DNA of 64,000 nt from Tuctoria greenei (lineage: Eukaryota > Streptophyta > Magnoliopsida > Poales > Poaceae): contig JAYESD010000004.1 of assembly GCA_036927565.1 (NCBI GenBank), positions 72,433,427 through 72,497,426 of the forward strand. Reading direction: 5' to 3'. The translations under genes and the position numbers were made by a program. The notes beneath the pieces are model-generated. The model did no database searches. It worked only from the letters and a program-made list of their open reading frames with translations, and was not told the origin of the DNA. Of the stretch, positions 55,211-64,000 are shown in pieces; position 1 is the stretch's first letter; each line of letters begins with the position of its first letter.

Positions 55211-58200
55211 ATGGACCGTCGAGCGTGGATGTATAACATGCCAAGACCCGATCCTATGTACATTCAAAATGTTGCAAATTTTATTGAAGCATTTAAGAGA
55301 CATGCTAAGATGCAAAAGATAGATGACATATTATGTCTATGTATCGACTGCAAAAATAAGATTGCTTGGATAGATACTATACTAATCCAATCTCATTTGG
55401 TGAAAAGAGGTGTCAAAGAAAACTACACAATATGGACAGAGCATGGTGAGTTAGATACACATAAGGTGGATAAAGATGATGAGAGAGTTTCACATGACGA
55501 TAATGTTCATATCGATGATGGTTGTCACAATCAAGATGGTGATGATGATGTGTTTGATTGTGAGGAGATGTTGCATCACATCGATTCACAACTATTGATT
55601 TCTATGGGAGCAAGTAAAGGTTTAAGTAAAATAGAGACATTGTAGAATGCGGCGATGGAGCTTTTATATGATGAATCAAAGGGTGGTGATAAAGAGTTTA
55701 CTACATTGCATGAACTTCTAGAACTACTAAAGTTGAAAGCCACACATGGATGGTCCGATCGTAGTTTTTGTGATCTTTTGAATCTTTTGGCAGAAATTCT
55801 TCCAAATCCCAATAAACTGCCCAGAAGCACTTATAAAGCGAAGAAACTTCTTTGTCCGATGGCGCTAGGTGTGACAAAAATACACGTTTATGTGAACTAT
55901 TGTATTCTGTTTGCAAAGAGCATGAGCTCGCAACTAGATGCCCCATCTGCAGTGTCAGTAGATACAAGAAGGACTAGAATCACCAATATTTTACCAACAT
56001 GAATAAGACCTAGAAGAATAAGAAGTTTATTATTGCCCCTGAAGGTGACAATGAAGATACTTCTGACGATGCAGACGGGAAGAATAAGAGAAAATTTCCT
56101 ACCTTGGTGATGTGGTACTTTCCAGTAATTGATCGCTTGAAGCGTTTGTTCTCAAACCCAAAGGAGGTTGAACCTATGCGTTGGCATTCCGAGCAGCGCA
56201 GGAAGAATGAAAATCATATTTGACACCCTGGTGATGCAACCCAGTGGAAATTTTTTGATATTCAGTATCCAGAATTTGTAAAGGAAATAAAAAAATTTAT
56301 GGTTTTCCTTGGGTACATATGGAATGAATTCATTTGGTGAAAAAAGGAGCATACAGAGCACATGACCCGTGGTCTTAATGATGTACAACCTACCGACGTG
56401 GTTGTGTCGCAAAAGGAAATATATCTTGTTATCTGTTCTTATCCAAGGTTCAAAACAACTCGACATCGAAATTGATGTGTTCTTGGAACCTTTAATAGAA
56501 GATATGGCAAAATTGTGGAATGAAGGGGTACGTACATGGGATGAGTACAAGTGGGAGTAATTCACACTAAGAGCAATGATATTCATTACCGTGCATGATT
56601 ATCTCGGTTTGTTTACATTATTGGGACAAATCAAAGAGAAGAAAGGTTATGTAAAGTGCGTGGATGGAATTGGATTTTAATACCTCACTTCATCACGAAA
56701 ATTGGTGTACATGAGACACTGGCGGTTCTTGACAGATACAGACAAGTATAGAAAAACGAAAGAACAATTTGATAACAAAATTGAAAAAGATACTGAACCA
56801 AAACCTTACAGTGGAAAACTCGTGTTCGAAATGGTCAAGAATACTCATATTGCTTTCAATAAGGGCAAACAATGTAAAGGAACTAAGAGAAAAAAAAACT
56901 ACAACTTCGGGTGATACAATTGACACAACATTCAAGAAAGAATCAATTTATTCAATTATCTTCCGTACTTGAAGAACCTGGAATTTTTCCACAGTATTGA
57001 TTTGATGCATGATACAAAGAACGTTTTTGACAACATCATTGGGACCTAGCTAGACATGCCGAGGAAAACGAAGGATGGATTAAAATCACATATGGACCTA
57101 GTAAATCTTGATATGAGACCAGAGCTTCACCCGGTACAAAAGGCTAATGGGAAACATTACCTTCCCCCAGCCAACTACAACTTGACATTACAGGAGAAAA
57201 ATGCAATTTGCGAATGCTTTCGTGGGATCAGAGTGCCCATGAGTTTCTCATCCAATATCTACGAACTAGTCTCTATGAAAGACTTGTCTTTATTCGGCTA
57301 TAATTCTCACAACTGTCACATGATGATGACAGTATTCCTTGCCATTGCAATAAGGGTCATCAAACCTGAGCATGTAAAAGTTGTCATCACATGTTTGTGT
57401 TACTTCTTCAATGCAGTATTGTAAAGTTGATATCATGTGAAGACTCAGACTATTTGAAAACATACATCGTCGAGACTATGTGCAAGCATGAGATGTGTTT
57501 CCCAACATCCTTTTTTGATATGCAAGTACACCTATATCATACATATTGTTGATCAGATAAAAGCATTGGGGTCACTATATTTACATCATATTTTTTCGTT
57601 GGAGAGATATTTTGGAGTATTAAAAGGTTATGTGTGGAACCGTGCTCACCAAGAGGGTTCAAATATAGAAGGATATACCACTGAAGAAGTGATTGAGGGT
57701 TGCGCTGATTACATGAAAGATGGAAAGCAGATCGCTGTGCCTATACCAGTACATGAGGGTAGACTACGTGGAGAGTCAAAGTGGGTAAGAAAACTTTTAT
57801 CATTCATCATTACAAATTAGTACACCGTGCATTTTTTGGTGTACCACAACATGTCGCAATATCTGAGTCGTACATCGAGGAACACCAAATTGAGCTTCGC
57901 TGAAAAAACCAAGGCAGCAGAGAGGACTGGATCATGAAAGAGCACATAAGATGTTTCACTAAATGGTTAATGAACAAAAATATACCATACAGAAACTCTA
58001 CACAAGAAGCAACAATGTAGAAGTTGGCTTCTGGCCCATCTACTTTGGTGACATCATGACAAGCATATGACATCAATGGTTACACATTTTATACTAAGGA
58101 AAAGGACGGCACACAATAGTGGTGTTCGTATAGAGGCTTATGATCCACAAGGGCAGAAGACCTTATACTTCGGGTTCATAGAGGAAATATGGAAACTCGA

Positions 58201-58582
58201 GTATAGCGAAAGAATGCTAATGCCCGTATTTAAGTGTCAATGGGTCAAACATCCTAATGGTGTGAAAGTGGACAACTACGGGCTGACACTGGTAGACTTG
58301 AACAAAGTGGGTTATAAAGATGACCCGTGGGTTGTCGCCGATCGTGTTGCACAAATTTTTAATCTAAAGGATCGAGGAACTGAGAAGATGCACGTAGTTC
58401 TTTTTGGAAAGCAAAATATTGTTGGAGTTGAGAATGTGAGAGATAATGAAGAGAAATATAATCAATATGAAGATATGTACCTTTTCACGAAACGAGAAAA
58501 CATCAAGCGCGTAGATAGAAGCATTAAAAAGAATTTGAAACCCTATATGCGAGAAAATGTCAATGCTGAAAAAAATATATAA
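55211..58582 (+). pseudogene. TNP2 transposase gene (Transpos_assoc, Transposase_21, DUF4216) of the first CACTA
   Basis: The ATG at 55211 starts MDRRAWMYNMPRPDPMYI, the Transpos_assoc domain, with its C-L-C-DCKNK metal-binding-like stretch and YTIWTEHGE. A stop at 55643-55645 interrupts the frame, which then enters Transposase_21 (GWSDRSFCDLL, LPRSTYKAKKLLCP, IHVYVNYCILF). Later pieces are FPTLVMWYFPVIDRLKRLFS (about 56095-56155), PEFVKEIKKF, LSVLIQGSKQLDIEIDVFL (about 56430), MPRKTKDGLKSHMDLVN (57056-) and a DUF4216 C-terminus (58130-58582: FGFIEEIWKLEY, FKCQWVKHPNGVKVDNYG). At least ten stops or frame changes, and gaps around 56330 and 56930, show long decay. The protein would cut and rejoin CACTA ends. 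Confidence 0.82.
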
Positions 58583-58849
58583 TATATATTGTACATATTT
58601 GAAATATTATAATGAAGCTTTAATATTTTAATTTGACATTTTTTCTTCTTATGAATTTGTTCACTTATGTAGGTATACGTATGTATGTGTATATCATGTA
58701 TATGTATATATTATTATATATACATATAAATGATAAATTTATATATATGTATATATAGTATAATATAATATATACATATATATAATATATTACTATAAAA
58801 TGCTCTTAAAAATTTTATTAGATATTTTTCTTTTAGTCTCCTTCATAGT
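58583..58849. repeat. AT-rich microsatellite (ATATGTATAT type)
   Basis: Imperfect TA/TATG repeats, densest at 58675-58795, directly downstream of the TNP2 gene. No coding content. Confidence 0.8.
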
Positions 58850-59222
58850 CGGTCAGTAAGTAAAATCCGTTTGTGAAAACATAAGGAGCATCACAGGCGG
58901 TCCGCATAAAAGATCGCATGAAATATATGTACCACTACAGGCGGTTCTTTATTAATAGCCGTCTGTGCAAATATTGTCCTTACTCAGGCGGTTGTTTATT
59001 AAAAACCGCCTATGATGTTTGAATCAGTACATGCGGTTCTTCATTAATAACCGCCTATGAAGATCATGTATTTACCTAGGCTGTGATTCCTGCAAAACCG
59101 TCTGTAATGTTTGTGCATCACATACGGTTATTGTATCATTCGATATCCCACAGACTCATTTTTTAACGGATCGTCTGTGTAAAAAAATTGAGGCACATGT
59201 AAAAATATTTTTTACAGTAGTG
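58850..59222. repeat. Right subterminal repeats and terminal inverted repeat of the CACTA element
   Basis: Repeated hairpin units with GGCGGTTnTTTATTAA...ACCGCC(T/A) occur at 58890-59160, followed by the terminus ...TTTTTTACAGTAGTG at 59208-59222. The target duplication AAC follows. Confidence 0.8.
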
Positions 59223-59225
59223 AAC

Positions 59226-59945
59226 TTCTTGACAGCCAGGCTAGCTTACTGCCGCTCTATGCTTACTCTGGTCTGCAAATGAAGGAAGCAGGATAAGAAA
59301 CTGGAAAAAAAAATTAAGGACCTCAATGAAATTGAAATCTGTTTCATGGTAAAAGTTTTAGTAGAGTAGCACAGATGGTTAGAGCTTGTGGCCCTTTTTT
59401 CTAATAAGGGAATATTTCATTAATTTTTAAGTCAGTTACATTGATGTGATACAACTTTCATCAAAAACACTTCCGACTTCTACATCATATGATGCATGAG
59501 ACCTAAAAAATGAAATAAAGAACGCCAAACATTCTAGTATTATTCAATCTCTTAAGACTAGATCGCCATTCATGTGCCAGACCCTGATCACCTGCTCTAA
59601 ACATTGACATATAGATAAAACCATATTCTGAATTAGGTACGGAACTAGTATGTAGGCAAAAAACAACATACAAAAGGAAAGCCACGTTTTTTCATTAAAA
59701 ACAATATCATTTCAATAATGTCAAATGGGCCAACAGATAGCTATTGCCCCCAACAATGCAAGTTTAAATCTGTACTAATTTCCAATAATCAAGTACCAAA
59801 TATATTTGAAACACTACAAGGTGTAGCAATATTTGTGCTACTTGAACAACATTCCAGTCTATCCGCGCAAAGTGACATTCAAAGGATATGTGCTTAATTA
59901 TTTTATTTTTGATACGAAAGTAACATGTACCACTATCTTCCAGTC
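59226..59945. other. Unassigned flank between two CACTA elements
   Basis: No gene or element recognised. AT-rich, with short open frames only. Confidence 0.3.
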
Positions 59946-59957
59946 GTGATTAGCCAA

Positions 59958-60130
59958 AGAGTAAAATGCATCAAAAATGTATGATCTTGTGCAGTTATGT
60001 CATTTAGATCCATAAATTTTTATTTTGCATTTATGTGTGCATGAACTTGTCCGTTTGTATCACTTAGATTCATGAACTTTTCTTTACAGTAATAGGTGCA
60101 TGAACTTTTCAAATAGTGCACTGCAGGTCC
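59958..60130. mobile_element. Half of a MITE related to the one at 26618-27043
   Basis: GAGTAAAATGCATCAAA, CATTTAGATCCATAAATTTTT and CATTTATGTGTGCATGAACTTG follow the left arm of the MITE at 26618 (GAGTAAAGTGAATCAATG, CATCTAGGTCCATAAATTTTT). The mirrored right arm is absent, apparently cut off by the second CACTA element. Confidence 0.5.
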
Positions 60131-60139
60131 ATACAATTC

Positions 60140-61480
60140 AAAGATCATTGCAAGGATTCCGGTTTATCGCAACGAAAAAATTCATCGCAATAGGTTGTTT
60201 TTCGTCGCAATAGGTCGCTGTTGCAACGAAAAAGAGCACGGCGATAGTTTTTACGAATCGTCGTAATAGTTCCCGCGGTGATAGATTATTTGCGACGCCT
60301 TGGCATCCGTGGCGATTAGTATGGTATTGCAACGATTTTACATCGGTGGCAAATAGGACGCTATTGCAAAAGTTTCATGTATTGCGACGATTTAACGTAT
60401 CGCAACGAATTGTACGGTATTGCAACGGGTTCACGATCGTGGCAAATAGTTTGGTATTGCAATGATTTCATATTCGTGGCAAAATGTATGTTGTTACAAC
60501 GATTTAGCGTATTGCGACGATTTAATGTATTGCAACAAACAACATGGTATTGCAACGATTTCACATTCGTAGTAATTGTATGTGGTTGCAACGATATCAC
60601 AGACGTGGCAATAGTACGGTATTGTAACGATTTCGCATTCGTAGCAAATAGTATGTTATTGCAACAGTTTAGCGTATTGTGACGATTTAACGTATTATAA
60701 CGAATAGCATTGTATTGCAACGATTTCGCAAGCGTGGCAATAGTACGGTATTGTAACGATTTCATATTCGTGGCAAATAGTATGTTATTGCAACGGTTTG
60801 CCGTATTGCAACGATTTAACGTATTACAACAAATAGCATTGTATTGCAACGATTTCGTGTTCGTGGTAATAGTACGTGATTGCAACGATTTTCACATTCG
60901 TGGCAAATACTACAGTATTGCAACGATTTTCACAGCCGTGGCAAAAAGTAACATATTGCAATGATTTCACATCCGTGACAAATAGTATGATACTGCGACG
61001 GTTTAACATCCGTGGCAAATAGTAGGTTAGTGCAATGAGTCAACAAACATGTCAAATAGTACCGTATTGCAACAATTTCAGATCTGTGGGAACTAGTCTG
61101 GTACTGCAACGATTTCATATCCGTGGTGAATAGTTGGGTATTGCAACGAGTCCACAAACGTGGTGAATAGTACCGCATTGCAACGATTTCAGATCCGTTG
61201 GAACTAGTATGGTACCGCAACGATTTCGCATCCGTGGCAAATAGTTTGGTATTGCAACAATTTCTTATATGTGGCAATAGTGTTTTAATGCAACGTTTTT
61301 TGAGTCGTTGCCAAATGTTTATACTGCAACGTTTTGTCATTCTATTGCCACGTTTTATCATCCGTATTGGCAATAGCTTCCTATTGCAATAATTTATCAT
61401 TCGTGACAAGAAATTTGTAATGCCACGTTTTATAATTAGCGGCAGTAGAACCCAAATGCACCAGGTTTGAAAATTAGTGG
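60140..61480. repeat. Subterminal tandem array of the second CACTA (TTGCAACGATTTC units)
   Basis: Roughly three dozen units with the core TTGCAACGATTTCACATTCG followed by TGGCAAATAGT, period about 30-36 bp. A higher-order step of 129 bp is visible where the unit beginning TATGTTATTGCAAC recurs at 60652 and 60781. Units diverge toward both edges. Short repeats in this position, outside the TNP1 gene, correspond to the transposase-binding subterminal region of CACTA elements. The exact terminus could not be placed. Confidence 0.75.
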
Positions 61481-61540
61481 CAACAGAATCATGAGTTTAA
61501 CAATAAACATCCATCAATTTTACAACACGCATAACAATAC

Positions 61541-62455
61541 TCAAGGATTATTTAAGCGACGTGTTTGCATGCTAAGAGTTTTCCTAAGCTGACCGGGACT
61601 AATTGTTGGAGCAGGTGGCTTTTGGCAGTTCCTTATTTGTTGGACCTTCTGTGGAGTGGTCGCCATCATCATTTTGTGCATTTCAGCCACTGAGGCGTGC
61701 ATGTCCTGCATTTCCTTAGCTGTCTGTTCACGATTAGCTGCTATTTGACCTTGTAAGTTCTGGACTTCAACGATTAACTCTTCATTCTTCTGGTTTATGC
61801 AGTCCATCTGGGTGTTTAAGCTATCATTTCTTCCTTCCATGTCCTGCACTATCTCATTGAGGCCTGCATTTCTAACTTCTAAGTTTCAAACTTGGTCGTT
61901 GAGGTGTACAGACATCTGGATACGCATACGTTCACGTTCGGGACCAGTTGGGTTAGCCATATAACCACGCCCCCGAACTTGTGATCCTGCACAACCGATT
62001 GAGGATCTATAACAACGCTGGAAGATGTGGTTGCTCTCCTCATTTGGAATTGGGCCTCCCTGCTCAGCTTCCATGTCGTCCACTTGGGCACGTGCCTGGA
62101 TCTATATACAAAAAGAAAAGTCACAGGTAATTTGCAAATATTAATTTAATTGGGGATGTTTGAAGTGTTACTCACATGTACAGCTTCTGCCAGCTTGTTT
62201 GTCCAGTTACCGTTCAACAAATGGCTTGCCTCCCACAGTTGTATGTCATCGGGTTCTTCTCTGGTCTCTGGGTATCGCTACATAAAATACAAGTAAACTT
62301 CAACATGTCGGTATACATATTGTTTGCAACGCAAAGTAAAAGCGTGATTTATTTTTCATACCTTCTCGTAACTAAGTTGGGCGTAGGATTTGGAGCCAAG
62401 CAAGTGACACGCCTTTTGTCTTCTTCAATTTTGAGAATTGGTCCTGCTTATTGAC
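61541..62455 (-). pseudogene. TNP1-type (Transposase_24) gene of the second CACTA
   Basis: Minus strand, 5' to 3'. An exon near 62455-62367 carries the Transposase_24 signature CHLLGSKSYAQLSYEK with one stop, ending at a GTATG donor. An exon at about 62284-62177 has RYPETREEPDDIQLWEASH and a GTGAGT donor. After a 70-base intron, an exon from about 62110 runs through MDDMEAEQGGPIPNEES to a stop at about 61886, then continues in frame into a coiled coil (IVQDMEGRNDSLNTQMDCIN, VQNLQGQIAANREQTAKEMQ) ending at 61541. The order matches the C-terminal half of plant TNP1-like proteins. Upstream exons are not recognisable in the minisatellite region. Confidence 0.65.
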
Positions 62456-62541
62456 TGCAATAATTTTAAGAATTAATTCTACAAATGAAAGTAAATGAAA
62501 TATTTTTTGTATGATGCGAAGCTATTAAAAAGTTAGCTGAC

Positions 62542-62710
62542 CGCCACGCTCTTGGAGGAGCATCCGCTGGTCGCCATGCTCTTGGAGGAGCATTCGCCGG
62601 CCGCCACGCTCTTGGAGGAGCATCCGCCGGCCGCCACGCTCTTGGAAGAGTATCCGCCGTCCACCGGCGTGGAGGAGCATCCGTCGTCCGCCGCACGTGG
62701 AGGAGCAACA
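62542..62710. repeat. 30-bp minisatellite between the divergent CACTA genes
   Basis: Four near-perfect 30-bp units (CGCCACGCTCTTGGAGGAGC plus ATCCGCCGGC) at 62542-62661 and a degenerate fifth to about 62710. It is GC-rich in an AT-rich setting. It is open in several frames on both strands; on the minus strand it spells repeated RAWRPADAPP. Nothing shows that it is translated. Confidence 0.8.
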
Positions 62711-62788
62711 GCACTAGGTACAATTGCTCACATAATGTTATTGTAGTTCAATCCTTTTACGGATACACTGATTGAATTGTAGGAAGCG

Positions 62789-64000
62789 ATGTTAGAAGAT
62801 AAGACATGGATGGGAAAAGACAGGCATACGAAGGAGTGGCCGGATGGAATGAAGTCATTTTTAAATTTAGCATTCCAGGGCACTTGTGAAGAAGAAACTA
62901 AGCCTTGTCCTTGCACGAAATGTCGTATTTGCCATGGGAGACGCAAGGAAGTTCATCTTCACTTGCTTCGTAATGGGATGTCATTTGATTATACTTGTTG
63001 GGTACACCATGGAGAAAAACGAGTTGAGAAAAGAATTGCTGAGCAATCAGCAAATAATGAGGAGATAATTTCTGATGATGCTGCTATGGAAAATATGTTG
63101 TCTAGCCTTCTTAGAGGCACTGGAGATCATGGTGGTACTTCAGCAGGTGTTGGTGATCCAGAAAATGCTATAAACCAGCAGGAGCCAACTGGGTGTGCAA
63201 AGGCATTATATGACTTATTAAATAATGCCAAAAAGGAGTTGTATCCAGATTGTGAGAAGGTGACCCAATTATCATTCATTGCCAGGTTGTACCAGATAAA
63301 GTGTCTAACTGGTTTGAGCAAAAAAGCGTGAGATTCATCCTTGAACTATTCTCATATGTGCTTCTAGAGGGCCATTGCATTCCTAATACACTTGATAAAG
63401 TTTAGAAGGTTGTTCGTGACCTCGGGCTGAGCTACGAAAAGATCGATGCATGTGTCAATGACTGTGTGTTATTCCGGAAGGACTATTCTCTGCTGGATCG
63501 ATGCCCAAAATGCGGTGAATTAAGATGGAAAAATAGTACTAGTGGGGATACAAGAGAGGCTTTACCTTGTGGAAAAGCCAAGAAGCTTGTAGCACGCAAG
63601 ATTCTATGATACTTCCCTCTTATTCCCCGTCTTCAAAGGTTTTATATGGAAGAATCAATGGCATCAAACATGCGCTGGCACAAAGAAGAACGTATTGATG
63701 ATGGAATATTATGCCGTCCTGCAGATTCGAAAGCATGGAAGCATTTTGATAGCATTCACCCAAATTTCTCATCTGATGCTCGCAACATAAGACTTGGGCT
63801 AGCATCTGATGGTTTCAATCCTTTTGGAGTAATGAATGTTTCTTACAGTACATGGCCTGTGATTCCAATCCCTTATAATCTACCACCTTAGTTGTGTATG
63901 AAGCAGCCTTATTGGTTGATGTCAATGATAATTCCTAGGCCAAAGTCACCTGGAAACAACATTGATGTGTATATGCAGCCTTTGATTAATGAGCTACTGA
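62789..64000 (+). pseudogene. TNP2 transposase gene of the second CACTA, cut by the window end
   Basis: Starts MLEDKTWMGKDRHTKEWPDG with a well-kept Transpos_assoc domain (CPCTKCRICHGRRKEVHLH, YTCWVHHGE), then ALYDLLNNAKKELYPDC into Transposase_21. A frameshift near 63326 ends the first frame (stop 63329-63331). Stops follow at about 63403 (TAG), 63608 (TGA) and 63889 (TAG). Recognisable blocks continue: YEKIDACVNDCVLFRKDYSL, CPKCGELRW, YFPLIPRLQRFYM, MRWHKEERIDDGILCRPADS, RLGLASDGFNPFG, STWPVIPIPYNLPP and NNIDVYMQPLINELL at the window edge. It is better preserved than the first CACTA's TNP2. The 3' part lies outside the window. Confidence 0.85.

Larger units (their letters stand above)
33140..59222. 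mobile_element. CACTA (En/Spm) DNA transposon, about 10.8 kb without its nested insert
   Basis: The left end reads CACTGCTACAATAAGC and the right end is the reverse complement of CACTACTGTAAAAAAT. Both sides are flanked by AAC (33137-33139 and 59223-59225), the 3-bp duplication expected for CACTA. ACAGGCGGTT / AACCGCC repeats lie at both ends. Inside are a TNP1/Transposase_24-type gene and a C48-protease-like remnant on the minus strand, and a TNP2 (Transposase_21) gene on the plus strand. A Sirevirus (36419-51709) is nested in the TNP1 gene. Both genes are decayed, so the element is no longer autonomous. Confidence 0.88.

Noticed and set aside
58675..58795. TA-rich tract as a replication origin or matrix attachment site
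   Set aside because: Simple TATA/TATG microsatellite composition is sufficient explanation; nothing else supports a special function.
59812..59838. CACTACAAGGTGTAGC as the left end of the second CACTA
   Set aside because: It is separated from the subterminal array by 300 bases that include a MITE-like arm, and no matching right end is in the window, so the terminus was left unplaced.
60361..61409. Long open frames on both strands across 60361-61409
   Set aside because: They are produced by the tandem TTGCAACGATTTC array, whose unit lacks stops in some frames; the repeated peptides have no sign of being coding.

Overview
The window is plant nuclear DNA made almost wholly of transposable elements. 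The grass affinity is inferred from element types: Sirevirus-class Ty1/copia elements with GGACTAGTCCG palindromes, a Ty3/gypsy element resembling grass CRM/CRR chromoviruses, an Athila/Tat-type gypsy element, and CACTA (En/Spm) DNA transposons with ACAGGCGGTT-type subterminal repeats. I found no host gene, tRNA, rRNA or CRISPR array. Only three sizeable protein-coding frames look uninterrupted: the copia RT-RNase H at 45763-47307, a gag-like ORF at 40213-41544, and the Sirevirus gag segment at 42642-43610. Almost everything else carries stops or frameshifts.

Layout. 1-1170 is the 3' part of an LTR (TGTAACACC...GGTGTCACA family). 1171-3070 is unassigned. 3071-18718 is an old copia element. 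Its 5' LTR holds a 2.9 kb solo LTR (3149-6058). Its interior is replaced by rearranged Athila/Tat-type gypsy sequence (about 7860-15290) arranged as inverted LTR piece, 3' tail, PPT, LTR, PBS, gag-protease. 18717-19259 is an LTR-like fragment. 19260-26578 is a CRM-like gypsy element with decayed gag-pol and a truncated 3' LTR. 26618-27043 is a MITE with perfect 9-bp target duplications. 27449-29290 is unassigned, and 29291-29990 is a degenerate tandem array. 30000-32560 is copia LTR-like sequence split by a Sirevirus solo LTR (30346-31890).

The centrepiece is a three-level nest. A CACTA transposon (33140-59222, 3-bp target duplication AAC) carries a Sirevirus (36419-51709, target duplication TTCTC) inside an exon of its minus-strand TNP1/Transposase_24 gene. 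The Sirevirus in turn carries a gag-only, non-autonomous relative of the CRM-like element (38148-42636, target duplication ACTTA) inside its gag. The order of events is therefore CACTA, then Sirevirus, then the gag-only element. The CACTA has two divergent genes, TNP1-like (minus) and TNP2 (plus). They are separated by a mirror-image pair of promoter modules: subterminal-type repeats, a TATA box, and a shared GACGCCGTCAGGCT leader motif.

59223-60130 is flanking DNA with half a MITE. From about 60140 to the window end lies a second, different CACTA: a three-dozen-copy TTGCAACGATTTC subterminal array, a decayed TNP1-like gene (minus), a 30-bp minisatellite in the intergenic gap, and a TNP2 gene (plus) cut by the window end.

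All calls come from reading the sequence by eye against remembered family features; no database search was run.
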